Source: Pseudomonas vlassakiae (lineage in GTDB: Bacteria; Pseudomonadota; Gammaproteobacteria; Pseudomonadales; Pseudomonadaceae). From it: a stretch of DNA of 64,000 bases. Where the stretch lies: the NCBI RefSeq assembly GCF_014269035.2, contig NZ_JABWRP020000002.1, positions 62,001-126,000 of the forward strand, read 5' to 3'. Shown here in pieces: positions 34,774 through 44,278 of the stretch (positions are counted from its first letter, which is position 1; the number at the start of each line of letters is the position of its first letter). The position numbers were made by a program, and so were the translations under genes. The notes under the pieces were generated by a model. It saw only the letters and a program-made list of their open reading frames with translations, was not told the origin of the DNA and made no database searches.

Positions 34774-35415
34774 ATGTCCCGCAATTCTTATATTCAGCAG
34801 AGCTCTGACATCCAGGCCGCAGGCGGCCTGGTCCCGATGGTTATCGAGCAGTCCGCCCGTGGCGAACGTGCCTACGACATCTACTCGCGCCTGTTGAAGG
34901 AGCGAGTGATCTTCCTGGTTGGCCCGGTAGAGGATTACATGGCCAACCTGGTTGTGGCGCAGCTGCTGTTCCTTGAAGCGGAAAACCCGGACAAGGATAT
35001 CCATCTGTACATCAACTCCCCAGGCGGTTCGGTGACTGCTGGCATGTCGATCTACGACACCATGCAGTTCATCAAGCCGGACGTATCGACCATCTGCATC
35101 GGCCAGGCCTGCAGCATGGGTGCGTTCCTGCTGGCCGCAGGTGCCAAGGGCAAGCGTCACTGCCTGCCGAACTCGCGCGTGATGATCCACCAGCCACTGG
35201 GCGGTTTCCAGGGGCAGGCCACCGATATCGAGATTCACGCCCAGGAAATCCTCAATATCAAGGCGCGCCTGAACGAGCTGCTGGCCTACCACACCGGCCA
35301 GGACCTCGAGACCATCAAGCGTGACACCGAGCGTGACAATTTCATGAGCGCCTCGCGCGCGGCCGAGTACGGCCTGATCGACTCGGTATACGACAAGCGG
35401 CAACTGGCCTCCTGA
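34774..35415 (+). CDS. clpP: ATP-dependent Clp protease proteolytic subunit
   Basis: A 213-residue serine protease of the ClpP family that forms the tetradecameric chamber used with ClpX or ClpA. The triad is visible at Ser114 (QACSMGA), His139 (VMIHQP) and Asp188. The sequence keeps the short N-terminal propeptide region ([10 protein letters not shown]) followed by LVPMVIEQS. Start codon preceded by GGAG-type sequence. It is followed by a hairpin and then clpX, the usual order. Confidence 0.96.
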   Translation: MSRNSYIQQSSDIQAAGGLVPMVIEQSARGERAYDIYSRLLKERVIFLVGPVEDYMANLVVAQLLFLEAENPDKDIHLYINSPGGSVTAGMSIYDTMQFIKPDVSTICIGQACSMGAFLLAAGAKGKRHCLPNSRVMIHQPLGGFQGQATDIEIHAQEILNIKARLNELLAYHTGQDLETIKRDTERDNFMSASRAAEYGLIDSVYDKRQLAS

Positions 35416-35429
35416 ACCCAGGTGCCAGA

Positions 35430-35458
35430 GCAGGTAGGTGCGCAAAGCGCCTACCTGC
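35430..35458 (+). terminator. Hairpin between clpP and clpX
   Basis: GCAGGTAGG pairs with CCTACCTGC around an 11-nt region that can itself pair (GC/GC). It stands just before the sigma-32-like promoter of clpX. Confidence 0.5.
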
Positions 35459-35461
35459 GGA

Positions 35462-35490
35462 CTTGAAAAAGCCCGCAATTGCCTTCATCT
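35462..35490 (+). promoter_or_regulatory. Sigma-32-like heat-shock promoter of clpX
   Basis: CTTGAAA (35462-35468) is a perfect sigma-32 -35 element; 14 bp later CTTCATCT (35483-35490) approximates CCCCATNT. It lies 34 bp before clpX. Confidence 0.5.
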
Positions 35491-35523
35491 TGTGTTGCAA
35501 GCCTACCGGATTGGATCGATCGA

Positions 35524-36807
35524 ATGACTGACACCCGTAACGGCGAGGACAGCGGCAAATTGCTTTATTGCTCCTTCTGCGGCAAAAGCCAGCACGAAGT
35601 GCGCAAACTGATTGCCGGGCCCTCGGTATTTATCTGCGACGAGTGCGTCGACCTGTGCAACGACATCATCCGTGAGGAGGTGCAGGAAGCCCAGGCCGAA
35701 AGCAGCGCGCACAAATTGCCTTCGCCGAAAGAAATCAGCGGCATCCTGGACCAGTACGTCATCGGTCAGGAGCGCGCGAAGAAGGTGCTCTCGGTAGCGG
35801 TGTACAACCACTACAAGCGCCTGAACCAGCGTGACAAGAAGGGCGACGAAGTCGAACTCGGCAAAAGCAACATCCTGCTCATCGGGCCTACCGGCTCGGG
35901 CAAGACCCTGCTCGCCGAAACCCTTGCGCGACTGTTGAACGTACCGTTCACCATCGCAGACGCCACCACCCTGACCGAAGCCGGTTATGTGGGTGAGGAC
36001 GTCGAGAACATCATTCAGAAACTGCTGCAGAAGTGCGACTACGATGTGGAAAAGGCCCAGATGGGCATTGTCTACATCGACGAGATCGACAAGATCTCGC
36101 GCAAGTCGGACAACCCGTCCATCACCCGCGACGTTTCGGGTGAAGGCGTGCAGCAGGCACTGCTGAAGCTGATCGAGGGCACCGTTGCTTCGGTACCGCC
36201 GCAGGGCGGCCGCAAGCACCCGCAACAGGAATTCCTGCAGGTTGATACCCGCAACATCCTGTTCATCTGCGGTGGCGCCTTCTCCGGCCTGGAAAAGGTC
36301 ATCCAGAACCGCTCCACCAAGGGTGGCATCGGTTTTGGCGCCGAAGTACGCAGCAAGGAAGAGGGCAAGAAGGTCGGCGAGTCGCTGCGCGAAGTCGAGC
36401 CGGACGATCTGGTCAAGTTTGGCCTGATCCCCGAGTTCGTGGGTCGCCTGCCGGTTCTGGCGACCCTCGACGAGCTTGACGAGGCTGCACTGATGCAGAT
36501 CCTCACCGAGCCGAAGAATGCCCTGACCAAGCAGTACGCCAAGCTGTTCGAGATGGAAAGCGTGGACCTCGAGTTCCGCACCGACGCCCTCAAGGCCGTC
36601 GCACGCAAGGCCCTGGAGCGCAAGACAGGCGCTCGTGGCCTGCGTTCGATCCTCGAAGGCGTGCTGCTCGACACCATGTACGAGATTCCTTCGCAGAAGG
36701 ATGTCAGCAAGGTGGTGATCGACGAGAGCGTCATCGAAGGCACCTCGCAGCCGCTGATGATCTACGAGAACAGCGAGCCGCAAGCCAAGGCCGCACCCGA
36801 CGCCTGA
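35524..36807 (+). CDS. clpX: ATP-dependent Clp protease ATP-binding subunit ClpX
   Basis: A 427-residue AAA+ unfoldase that recognises tagged substrates and feeds them to ClpP. N-terminal zinc-binding domain with four Cys (CSFCGKS and CDECVDLC), Walker [13 protein letters not shown], Walker [10 protein letters not shown], pore loop GYVGEDVE, and the IGF-type ClpP-docking loop seen as GGIGFGAE. The start at 35524 (MTDTRNG) excludes a short N-terminal extension that is not conserved. A strong terminator follows. Confidence 0.96.
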   Translation: MTDTRNGEDSGKLLYCSFCGKSQHEVRKLIAGPSVFICDECVDLCNDIIREEVQEAQAESSAHKLPSPKEISGILDQYVIGQERAKKVLSVAVYNHYKRLNQRDKKGDEVELGKSNILLIGPTGSGKTLLAETLARLLNVPFTIADATTLTEAGYVGEDVENIIQKLLQKCDYDVEKAQMGIVYIDEIDKISRKSDNPSITRDVSGEGVQQALLKLIEGTVASVPPQGGRKHPQQEFLQVDTRNILFICGGAFSGLEKVIQNRSTKGGIGFGAEVRSKEEGKKVGESLREVEPDDLVKFGLIPEFVGRLPVLATLDELDEAALMQILTEPKNALTKQYAKLFEMESVDLEFRTDALKAVARKALERKTGARGLRSILEGVLLDTMYEIPSQKDVSKVVIDESVIEGTSQPLMIYENSEPQAKAAPDA

Positions 36808-36835
36808 TGGCAGGTGAATACCGGGTGATAGCCGC

Positions 36836-36878
36836 AAAGCAAGGAGGGGGCCTACGGGCCCCTTTCTGCTTTTCCTAT
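36836..36878 (+). terminator. Terminator after clpX
   Basis: A stem built from AAAGCAAGGAGGGGGCC and GGGCCCCTTTCTGCTTT, with a TAC loop and a T-rich end, closes the clpX transcript before the lon promoter. Confidence 0.75.
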
Positions 36879-36885
36879 GCAAGCG

Positions 36886-36914
36886 CTTGTAATTTCCCAA
36901 GCGTGCCCCCACAT
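36886..36914 (+). promoter_or_regulatory. Sigma-32 heat-shock promoter of lon
   Basis: CTTGTAA (36886-36892), 14 bp, then CCCCACAT (36907-36914) closely match the sigma-32 consensus CTTGAAA-N13/14-CCCCATNT. The lon start is 60 bp downstream. Confidence 0.72.
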
Positions 36915-36973
36915 TAGGTCCAAGCATCATTTCCACCGGTTTCCGGCCATAAGGCCGCTGTAGAGGCGAAATC

Positions 36974-39370
36974 ATGAAGACCACCCTCGACTTGCCTCTT
37001 TTGCCATTGCGCGATGTCGTCGTCTATCCGCACATGGTCATCCCACTGTTCGTGGGGCGTGAGAAGTCTATCGAAGCCCTTGAGGCGGCGATGACGGGCG
37101 AGAAGCAGATCCTGCTGCTGGCCCAGAAAAACCCTGCCGATGACGATCCAGGCGAAGACGCCCTGTATCGCGTCGGTACCGTCGCTACCGTATTGCAACT
37201 GCTGAAGCTGCCCGATGGCACTGTCAAGGTGTTGGTCGAGGGCGAGCAGCGCGGTGCGGTCGAGCGTTTCACCGAAGTAGAAGGGCACATCCGTGCCGAA
37301 GTTTCCCTGATCGATGAAACCGACGCCGCCGAGCGCGAGTCGGAAGTCTTCGTGCGCACGCTGCTCTCTCAATTCGAGCAGTACGTGCAATTGGGCAAGA
37401 AAGTCCCCGCCGAAGTGCTGTCGTCGCTGAACAGCATTGAAGAGCCTGGTCGCCTGGTCGATACCATGGCCGCGCACATGGCGCTGAAGATCGAGCAGAA
37501 GCAGGAAATCCTCGAGATCGTCGACCTGGCGGCCCGGGTCGAGCACGTGCTGGCCCTGCTGGATGCCGAAATCGACCTGCTGCAGGTCGAGAAGCGTATC
37601 CGTGGCCGGGTCAAGAAACAGATGGAGCGCAGCCAGCGCGAGTACTACCTGAATGAGCAGATGAAGGCCATTCAGAAGGAACTTGGCGACGGTGACGAAG
37701 GCCACAACGAAGTCGAAGAGCTGAAAAAGCGCATCGAAGGCGCTGGCCTGCCGAAAGACGCCCTGACCAAGGCCCAGGCCGAGCTGAACAAGCTCAAGCA
37801 GATGTCGCCGATGTCCGCCGAGGCCACCGTGGTGCGCTCGTACCTCGACTGGCTCGTGCAGGTGCCGTGGAAGGCCCAGAGCAAGGTACGCCTGGACCTG
37901 GCCAAGGCCGAAGAGATCCTCGATGCCGACCACTATGGCCTTGAAGAGGTCAAGGAGCGGATTCTCGAGTACCTCGCCGTGCAGAAGCGGGTGAAGAAGA
38001 TCCGCGGCCCGGTGCTGTGCCTGGTCGGCCCGCCTGGCGTGGGCAAGACCTCGCTGGCCGAGTCGATCGCTGCCGCGACCAACCGCAAGTTCGTGCGCAT
38101 GGCCCTGGGTGGCGTGCGTGACGAGGCCGAGATTCGGGGGCACCGTCGTACCTACATCGGTTCGATGCCTGGCCGCCTGATCCAGAAGATGACCAAGGTG
38201 GGTGTACGCAACCCGCTGTTCCTGCTCGACGAGATCGACAAGATGGGCAGCGACATGCGTGGCGACCCGGCCTCGGCGCTGCTGGAAGTGCTCGACCCCG
38301 AGCAGAACCACAATTTCAACGACCACTACCTGGAAGTCGACTACGACCTCTCGGACGTGATGTTCCTGTGCACCTCGAACTCGATGAACATCCCACCGGC
38401 GCTGCTGGACCGGATGGAAGTCATCCGCCTGCCCGGTTACACCGAAGACGAGAAGATCAACATCGCGGTCAAGTACCTGACGCCCAAGCAGGTCAAGGCC
38501 AACGGCCTGAAGGTCGAAGAGCTGGAGATCGACGTCTCGGCGATTCGCGACATCATCCGTTACTACACCCGCGAAGCGGGTGTGCGTGGCCTGGAACGCC
38601 AGATCGCCAAGGTCTGCCGCAAGGTGGTCAAGGAACATACCGGGCAGAAGCAGGTCAAGGTCAAGGTTACCGGTGAACAGCTCGAGCACCTGCTCGGCGT
38701 TCGCAAGTTCCGCTACGGCCTGGCCGAGCAGCAGGACCAGATCGGCCAGGTCACCGGCCTTGCCTGGACCCAGGTGGGCGGCGAATTGCTGACCATCGAG
38801 TCGGTGGTGATCCCTGGCAAGGGCCAGCTGATCAAGACCGGCTCGCTGGGCGATGTCATGGTCGAGTCGATCACTGCCGCGCAAACCGTGGTCCGCAGCC
38901 GTGCCCGCAGCCTGGGTATTGCCGCCGATTTCCACGAGAAGCACGACGTGCATATCCACATGCCCGAGGGCGCCACGCCGAAGGACGGCCCGAGCGCGGG
39001 TATCGGCATGTGTACCGCGCTGGTATCGGCGCTGACGCAGATTCCGGTGCGCGCTGACGTGGCCATGACCGGCGAAATCACCCTGCGCGGCCAGGTCCTG
39101 GCGATTGGCGGGTTGAAGGAAAAACTGCTGGCAGCACACCGGGGCGGGATCAAGACGGTGATCATTCCCGAGGAGAATGTTCGCGATTTGAAGGAAATTC
39201 CGGAAAATATCAAACAGGATCTGCAGATCAAACCGGTCAAATGGATTGACGAAGTCCTGCAAATTGCGCTGCAATACGCCCCGGAGCCCTTGCCAGATGT
39301 GGCTCCGGAGATTGTCGCGAAAGATGACAAACGCGACGGCGATGCTAAGGAAAGAATCAGCACGCATTAG
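36974..39370 (+). CDS. lon: ATP-dependent protease Lon
   Basis: A 798-residue LonA protease of normal length. N-terminal substrate-binding domain (about 1-310), AAA+ domain with Walker [13 protein letters not shown] and Walker [11 protein letters not shown], and C-terminal peptidase domain with the catalytic Ser in [11 protein letters not shown] and the Lys downstream after the [12 protein letters not shown] block. It degrades misfolded and regulatory proteins in the cytoplasm. A sigma-32-type promoter precedes it, and hupB follows under its own strong promoter, as in many gamma-proteobacteria. Confidence 0.97.
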   Translation: MKTTLDLPLLPLRDVVVYPHMVIPLFVGREKSIEALEAAMTGEKQILLLAQKNPADDDPGEDALYRVGTVATVLQLLKLPDGTVKVLVEGEQRGAVERFTEVEGHIRAEVSLIDETDAAERESEVFVRTLLSQFEQYVQLGKKVPAEVLSSLNSIEEPGRLVDTMAAHMALKIEQKQEILEIVDLAARVEHVLALLDAEIDLLQVEKRIRGRVKKQMERSQREYYLNEQMKAIQKELGDGDEGHNEVEELKKRIEGAGLPKDALTKAQAELNKLKQMSPMSAEATVVRSYLDWLVQVPWKAQSKVRLDLAKAEEILDADHYGLEEVKERILEYLAVQKRVKKIRGPVLCLVGPPGVGKTSLAESIAAATNRKFVRMALGGVRDEAEIRGHRRTYIGSMPGRLIQKMTKVGVRNPLFLLDEIDKMGSDMRGDPASALLEVLDPEQNHNFNDHYLEVDYDLSDVMFLCTSNSMNIPPALLDRMEVIRLPGYTEDEKINIAVKYLTPKQVKANGLKVEELEIDVSAIRDIIRYYTREAGVRGLERQIAKVCRKVVKEHTGQKQVKVKVTGEQLEHLLGVRKFRYGLAEQQDQIGQVTGLAWTQVGGELLTIESVVIPGKGQLIKTGSLGDVMVESITAAQTVVRSRARSLGIAADFHEKHDVHIHMPEGATPKDGPSAGIGMCTALVSALTQIPVRADVAMTGEITLRGQVLAIGGLKEKLLAAHRGGIKTVIIPEENVRDLKEIPENIKQDLQIKPVKWIDEVLQIALQYAPEPLPDVAPEIVAKDDKRDGDAKERISTH

Positions 39371-39394
39371 TAGTTTTTGGCTGGGGGGCTTTCC

Positions 39395-39424
39395 TTGACA
39401 GTTTTTTCGGGGCCTTGCTATAAA
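39395..39424 (+). promoter_or_regulatory. Strong sigma-70 promoter of hupB
   Basis: Consensus TTGACA (39395-39400), an 18-bp spacer and TATAAA (39419-39424) lie about 100 bp before the hupB start codon. Confidence 0.78.
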
Positions 39425-39522
39425 GCGGCACGCTATTGTCAAACGGCCTCCTGGTACAGGTTTCATCAGCTTTTCATTACATACTTAGAAACAAACTCAA
39501 TAGAGAAATAAGGGGACTTAGA

Positions 39523-39795
39523 GTGAACAAGTCGGAACTGATTGACGCTATCGCCGCATCTGCAGACATCCCGAAAGCTGTAGCCGGCCGTGCGCTGGAC
39601 GCAGTCATCGAATCCGTCACCGGCGCCCTGAAGCAAGGTGACGATGTGGTACTGGTTGGCTTCGGTACCTTCTCGGTCAAGGAGCGCGCCGAGCGCACCG
39701 GCCGTAACCCTCAGACTGGCAAGGCGATCAAGATCGAAGCCGCCAAGGTTCCAGGCTTCAAGGCTGGCAAAGGCCTGAAAGACGCCGTCAACTAA
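39523..39795 (+). CDS. hupB: DNA-binding protein HU, beta type
   Basis: A 90-residue histone-like protein of exact HU length. The DNA-binding arm shows [23 protein letters not shown], abbreviated here to its core GRNPQTG and FKAGKGLK. It starts with GTG at 39523, preceded by AGGGGA at the right distance; the open frame further upstream has no homology. A strong terminator (39883-39912) follows. Confidence 0.96.
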   Translation: MNKSELIDAIAASADIPKAVAGRALDAVIESVTGALKQGDDVVLVGFGTFSVKERAERTGRNPQTGKAIKIEAAKVPGFKAGKGLKDAVN

Positions 39796-39882
39796 GTCGT
39801 CTTTCAATCGGACCAGGCCTGGCCGGGTCCGAGCACGCTGATGGCGGGTCGCAAACGTTCCCGCCTGACACGTTTGCTAAGA

Positions 39883-39912
39883 AAAGGCGCATCCTCGGAT
39901 GCGCCTTTCTTT
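39883..39912 (+). terminator. Terminator after hupB
   Basis: AAAGGCGCATC (39883-39893) pairs with GATGCGCCTTT (39898-39908) around CTCG, followed by CTTTT. A second small stem (GGCGGG/CCCGCC) lies just before it. Confidence 0.85.
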
Positions 39913-39976
39913 TATCAGGATTCTACCCACGCTCCGCGGTTGTCGACGCAGTGGTACAGCCGTTTCTGGGGGACGC

Positions 39977-41848
39977 ATGCTGCAAAATATCAGGGACAAT
40001 TCACAAGGTTGGATTGCCAAGACCATCATCGGCCTCATCGTCGTGTTGATGGCGTTGACCGGTTTCGAAGCCATTTTCAAGGCCGCCACCCACAGCCAGG
40101 ACGCGGCCAAGGTAAACGGCGACACCATTAGCCAGAATGAGCTGAGCCAGGCCGCCGACATGCAGCGCCGCCAGCTGATGCAACAGTTGGGCAAGGATTT
40201 TGACCCAGCGGTGCTGGATGAAAAGCGCCTGCGCGACGCCGCGCTCAAAGGTCTGATCGATCGCAAACTGCTGCTGCAGGGTGCCAGAGACGCCAAGTTC
40301 GCCTTCTCCGAAGCCGCGCTGGACCAGGTGATCCTGCAGACGCCGGAATTCCAGGTCGATGGCAAGTTCAATGCCGATCGTTTCGATCAGGTCATCCGCC
40401 AGCTGGGCTATGGCCGCATGCAGTTCCGCGACATGCTCGCGGAAGAGATGCTGATCGGCCAGCTGCGTACCGGTATCGCCGGCAGCAGCTTCGTCACCGA
40501 CCAGCAGGTCGACGCCTTCGCCCGCCTGGAAAACCAGACGCGCGATTTCGCTTCTCTGACCTTCAAGGCCGACCCGGCCGCAGTCAAGGTCAGCGATGAC
40601 GAGGTCAAGGCGCATTACGACCAGCACGCCAAAGAGTTCATGACGCCGGACCAGGTGGTCATCGACTACATCGAGCTGAAGAAGTCGGCATTCTTCGATC
40701 AGGTCAAGGTCACCGACGACGAACTCAAGGCCCAGTACGAGAAGGAAGTCGCCAACCTCGCCGAGCAGCGCCATGCCGCGCATATCCTCATCGAGGTCAA
40801 CGACAAAGTCACCGACGCCCAGGCCAAGGCCAAGGCCGAAGAGATCGAGCAGCGCCTGGCCAAGGGTGAAGACTTCGCCAAGCTGGCCAAGGAGTTCTCC
40901 CAGGACCCAGGTTCTGCCAGCAATGGCGGTGATCTGGGCTTCGCAGGCCCAGGCGTGTATGACCCGGCCTTCGAAGACGCGCTGTACAAGCTCAACGACG
41001 GCCAGGTGTCGGCCCCGGTACGTACCGAGTTCGGCTACCACCTGATCAAGCTGCTGGGCAAGCAAGCGCCGGAAGTACCGAGTTTCGCCAGCCTGAAGGA
41101 CAAGCTGACCCGCGACCTGAAGACCCCTCTGGTCGAGCAGCGTTATGTCGACGCCAGCAAGCAGCTGCAGGATGCTGCCTACGAGGCTTCCGACCTGGCC
41201 CAGCCGGCTCAGGACCTGAACCTCAAGGTGCAGACGTCCGCACCGTTCGGCCGCGAAGGCGGCGAGGGCATCACGGCCAACCGTGGCGTGATTCAGGCGG
41301 CGTTCTCCGAAGAGGTGATGGATGAAGGTGCCAACAGCACCGCCATCGAACTCGACCCGGAAACCACCGTCGTGCTGCGCGTGAGGGAACACCGCAAGCC
41401 GGAGCAACTGCCTCTGGAGGCCGTGGCCAAGAACATCAGCGAGCACCTGGCCAAGGAGAAGGCGACTGCTGAACTCAAGGCCAAGGCGGACAAGCTGATT
41501 GCCGGCCTGCGTGACGGTTCCATCGCTGCCGCTGGTGCGCACGATGGTCAGCAGTGGAAGGCTCACGAAGCCGTGACCCGTGGTCAGGACGGTATCGATC
41601 CGGCCGAGCTGCAGGCGCTGTTCCGCCTGGCCAAGCCGCAAGCCAAGGACAAGCCGGTGTACGGCAGCGTGGTCCTGGCCGACGGCAGCCTGGTCGTGCT
41701 GCAGCTCAAGGGCGTCAACGAAGGTGCCGCCGCCAGCGACGACGAGAAGCAGCAGATCCGCCGCTACCTCGCATCGCGTGCTGGCCAGCAGGACTTTGCG
41801 GCCTACCGCAAGCAACTGGAAGGCACTGCCGACATCACCCGTTACTGA
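39977..41848 (+). CDS. ppiD: Peptidyl-prolyl isomerase-family periplasmic chaperone PpiD
   Basis: A 623-residue inner-membrane-anchored chaperone that assists proteins leaving the SecYEG translocon. Single N-terminal membrane helix (about 13-33, IIGLIVVLMALTGFEAIF), SurA-like N-terminal domain, then a parvulin domain (about 263-355, HAAHILIEV and FAKLAKEFSQDPGSASNGGDLG). Length matches E. coli PpiD. The ATG at 39977 gives the family start MLQNIRDNSQGW; an upstream frame overlaps the hupB terminator. It follows hupB, as in E. coli. Confidence 0.95.
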   Translation: MLQNIRDNSQGWIAKTIIGLIVVLMALTGFEAIFKAATHSQDAAKVNGDTISQNELSQAADMQRRQLMQQLGKDFDPAVLDEKRLRDAALKGLIDRKLLLQGARDAKFAFSEAALDQVILQTPEFQVDGKFNADRFDQVIRQLGYGRMQFRDMLAEEMLIGQLRTGIAGSSFVTDQQVDAFARLENQTRDFASLTFKADPAAVKVSDDEVKAHYDQHAKEFMTPDQVVIDYIELKKSAFFDQVKVTDDELKAQYEKEVANLAEQRHAAHILIEVNDKVTDAQAKAKAEEIEQRLAKGEDFAKLAKEFSQDPGSASNGGDLGFAGPGVYDPAFEDALYKLNDGQVSAPVRTEFGYHLIKLLGKQAPEVPSFASLKDKLTRDLKTPLVEQRYVDASKQLQDAAYEASDLAQPAQDLNLKVQTSAPFGREGGEGITANRGVIQAAFSEEVMDEGANSTAIELDPETTVVLRVREHRKPEQLPLEAVAKNISEHLAKEKATAELKAKADKLIAGLRDGSIAAAGAHDGQQWKAHEAVTRGQDGIDPAELQALFRLAKPQAKDKPVYGSVVLADGSLVVLQLKGVNEGAAASDDEKQQIRRYLASRAGQQDFAAYRKQLEGTADITRY

Positions 41849-41864
41849 GTGATGGAAGCATGAC

Positions 41865-41893
41865 GAAACAGGCCGCGCGATGCGGCCTGTTTC
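41865..41893. terminator. Bidirectional terminator ppiD/patatin
   Basis: GAAACAGGCCGC (41865-41876) pairs with GCGGCCTGTTTC (41882-41893) around a 5-nt loop, between two convergent genes. Confidence 0.85.
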
Positions 41894-41922
41894 ATTTCTA
41901 CCCTTCGCGAAGGGGCCAATAC

Positions 41923-42963
41923 CTAGCGCTTGATCCCTTCGTAGTTATCCAGCGTATCCCGCGCAATCTCCCGCCCCAGCGCAATGAGCTCCGGCGCTTT
42001 GTAGAACTCGAAGAAGCGGCAGACCCGCTTTGGCACGTTGATCAGCACATCCGGTGGATACCCGGCGATCTTGTACTGCGCCAGTGACGTCTGCATCACC
42101 TCGAAGCTCTGGTTGATCAGGTCGAGCAGCGAGGCCGGCCCGACGTTGTCGATGATGAACGAGCCAGTCGCTGACTTGGGTGCGCCTTCACCCTCGGGCG
42201 CTGCGGCGGGTTGCTGGGCCTCGGGGTCGGCGGTGTCGGCCAGCCACGGGTTGGGCGGTGCCAGCCCCTCGGCGACGATCTCCTGCTCGATGCGAATCAG
42301 CTCTTCGGCAGGCTTGCGCCGAAACGGCAGGCGCGAGCCCAGGGAGCTGAGCAGGGCATCGAAGCGCATTTTGAAAGCGGCGGGCCGCTCGATTACCGGC
42401 AGCTGGTACTGTTTCTGGTTGGTCGCGTTAAGGTTGACCGCGATGATCAGGTCACAGTGGCTGGACACCACCGGTACGATCGGCAGAGGGTTGAGAATGC
42501 CCCCGTCGACCAGCATGCGATTGCCCTGCATCACCGGCGTGAAAAGGCTCGGTATCGCCGCCGAGGCACGCATGGCCTGATGCAGGCAGCCTTCCTGGAA
42601 CCAGATTTCCTGCTGGTTGGTCAGGTCGGCCGCCACTGCCGTGTAAGGGATGCGCAGCTGCTCGATGTTCATGTCGCCGACGATCTTGCGGATCTGGCCG
42701 AACACCTTGTCACCGCGGATGGCGCCAAGGCGGAAACTGACATCGACCAGGCGCAGTACGTCCAGGTAGTCCAGGCTTTCGATCCAGTTGCGGTATTCCT
42801 CCAGTTTGCCTGCCGCGTAGATACCGCCAATCACTGCGCCCATGGAGCAGCCAGCAATGCAGGCGATGTCGTAGCCGCGCCGTTCGATTTCCTCGATCAC
42901 GCCGATATGGGCATACCCACGAGCGCCTCCCGATCCCAACACCAATGCCACGCGTTTGCTCAT
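41923..42963 (-). CDS. Patatin-like phospholipase (RssA-like)
   Basis: A 346-residue patatin-family lipid acyl hydrolase. Oxyanion block GSGGARG (10-16), nucleophile Ser40 in GCSMG, catalytic Asp153 in VDGG. The core resembles E. coli RssA (about 300 residues); here there is an added middle segment (about 235-270) rich in Ala, Pro and Glu (EAQQPAAAPEGEGAP) that looks like a flexible linker, then a conserved helical C-terminus. No signal peptide, so cytosolic. The substrate is unknown. Monocistronic. Confidence 0.85.
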   Translation of the reverse strand: MSKRVALVLGSGGARGYAHIGVIEEIERRGYDIACIAGCSMGAVIGGIYAAGKLEEYRNWIESLDYLDVLRLVDVSFRLGAIRGDKVFGQIRKIVGDMNIEQLRIPYTAVAADLTNQQEIWFQEGCLHQAMRASAAIPSLFTPVMQGNRMLVDGGILNPLPIVPVVSSHCDLIIAVNLNATNQKQYQLPVIERPAAFKMRFDALLSSLGSRLPFRRKPAEELIRIEQEIVAEGLAPPNPWLADTADPEAQQPAAAPEGEGAPKSATGSFIIDNVGPASLLDLINQSFEVMQTSLAQYKIAGYPPDVLINVPKRVCRFFEFYKAPELIALGREIARDTLDNYEGIKR

Positions 42964-43130
42964 GAGCGATCCCCGGCTTGTGCCACCATGGTTCTACAAT
43001 GCACTCATCGCTGCCTGTGCTTCAATCCAGACGGCGCTGAACTACGCTAAGCAAAGCATATCGAGCCGGGCACTTTTCAGTTGCACTGGCGTCGAACAGC
43101 CACTGTTTTTTGACCTTTGAGGTACTACCG

Positions 43131-43409
43131 ATGAAAGCCTGGATCTGCCTTCCACTGATTGCCCTGGCCCTTGCAGGCTGCGCGGGCAAGACGGCCTACC
43201 GTGAAAGCTGCGCGACTCAGCTCGATGCCGCCTGGAAGGAGCTGGACCTGGCCAAGGCCGAGGGCTTCGCCGGCACTGTCAGCTATTCCAAGGCGCTGTC
43301 GTTGCTGACGGGTGCCAAGACGCAGCAGCAGTTCGAGGGGTACGAAGGGTGCACCCACAAGTCCGAGAAGGCCCGCTTCTACATTCGTGAGTCGCGCGCC
43401 GGGCGTTGA
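43131..43409 (+). CDS. Small lipoprotein
   Basis: A 92-residue protein with signal peptide and lipobox LALAGC (Cys at about 17), giving a mature peptide of about 76 residues with two further Cys (ESCATQL, YEGCTHK) that may form a disulfide. I do not recognise a family beyond small Pseudomonas lipoproteins. It is followed 14 bp later by the CHAD protein on the same strand, so the two probably share a transcript. Confidence 0.75.
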   Translation: MKAWICLPLIALALAGCAGKTAYRESCATQLDAAWKELDLAKAEGFAGTVSYSKALSLLTGAKTQQQFEGYEGCTHKSEKARFYIRESRAGR

Positions 43410-43423
43410 TCAAGGAGTGTCAC

Positions 43424-44191
43424 ATGTCAGCCATGCTCGATCATATCGTTGCCCAGTTGCTGACCTTGCAGGTGCGTCTGCTGGCCTGCCGTGAGCGCCT
43501 GGCTGCCAATACTGACAGCGAGGCGCTGCACGACTTGCGGACCAGCTTGCGGCGCCTGCGCAGCCTGTTGCGGCCGCTGCGGGGGCTGCCAGGAGTGGAG
43601 CAGCTGGAGGAGGCGGCGCGGTCGTTGGGGGCGCTGACCACGCCCCTGCGGGATCGAGAGGTGCTGGCTGCCGAGCTCATCAGGCGCGGCTATGCCGAAG
43701 CCGGGCAACGGCGCGTGGCAAGGTGGGACAGTGCATTCGCCAGTGTTGCCGCCAGCCCGCAGCTGACCCGGGTGCTGGCGATAGTCGATGTGTTCCCGCT
43801 GTTTCTGCGGGCAGCGGAGCGCGAGGGGCTGGCCAGGTCGCTGGTCAAGCGGGTCGACAAGCGCCTGGTCAAGCAATGGCACAAGCTGCACGAAGCCCTG
43901 CAGGACCCAGGCCATGATCGCCATCGTTTGCGCCTGCTGATCAAGCGGGTGCGGTACGGCGACGAGGCTTATCCGCAGCTCGACCATGCCGGCAAGAAGC
44001 TGCAGCGTCTGTTGAAGAAGGCCCAGGGCGATCTGGGTGATTGGCATGACCACCTGCAGTGGTTGCTGCAGGCCAAGGATCACCGGGACCTGGCGCCTTG
44101 CAAGGAAGGCTGGGAGCGGCAACTGCGCGACGCAGAGCGCAACGCCGACCTCACCCTCGATGCGCTGCAGGCTTCGCTCAAGCGACGTTAG
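43424..44191 (+). CDS. CHAD domain protein
   Basis: A 255-residue all-helical CHAD (conserved histidine alpha-helical) protein. The repeated pattern is visible: LHDLRTSLRRLRSLLR near residue 36, then HRLRLLIKRVRYGDEAY and LGDWHDHLQWL. Such domains bind polyphosphate through basic surfaces and often occur with CYTH triphosphatases; no CYTH domain is present here or next door. The ATG at 43424 has AAGGAG upstream; a TTG six codons earlier is unlikely. Probably polyphosphate-associated (family knowledge), partner unknown. Confidence 0.86.
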   Translation: MSAMLDHIVAQLLTLQVRLLACRERLAANTDSEALHDLRTSLRRLRSLLRPLRGLPGVEQLEEAARSLGALTTPLRDREVLAAELIRRGYAEAGQRRVARWDSAFASVAASPQLTRVLAIVDVFPLFLRAAEREGLARSLVKRVDKRLVKQWHKLHEALQDPGHDRHRLRLLIKRVRYGDEAYPQLDHAGKKLQRLLKKAQGDLGDWHDHLQWLLQAKDHRDLAPCKEGWERQLRDAERNADLTLDALQASLKRR

Positions 44192-44278
44192 CCCGGCAAA
44201 TGACCGATATGCGGGCTGATCGGTCGGCGTTTGCTGGCTAGTATTGGCAAACCTTTCGCTGTAGGCAGGAGCCGGCCG

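Noticed and set aside
36914-39466. An 850-codon open frame on the minus strand across lon
   Set aside because: Shadow of lon; low-complexity composition and no recognisable domain.
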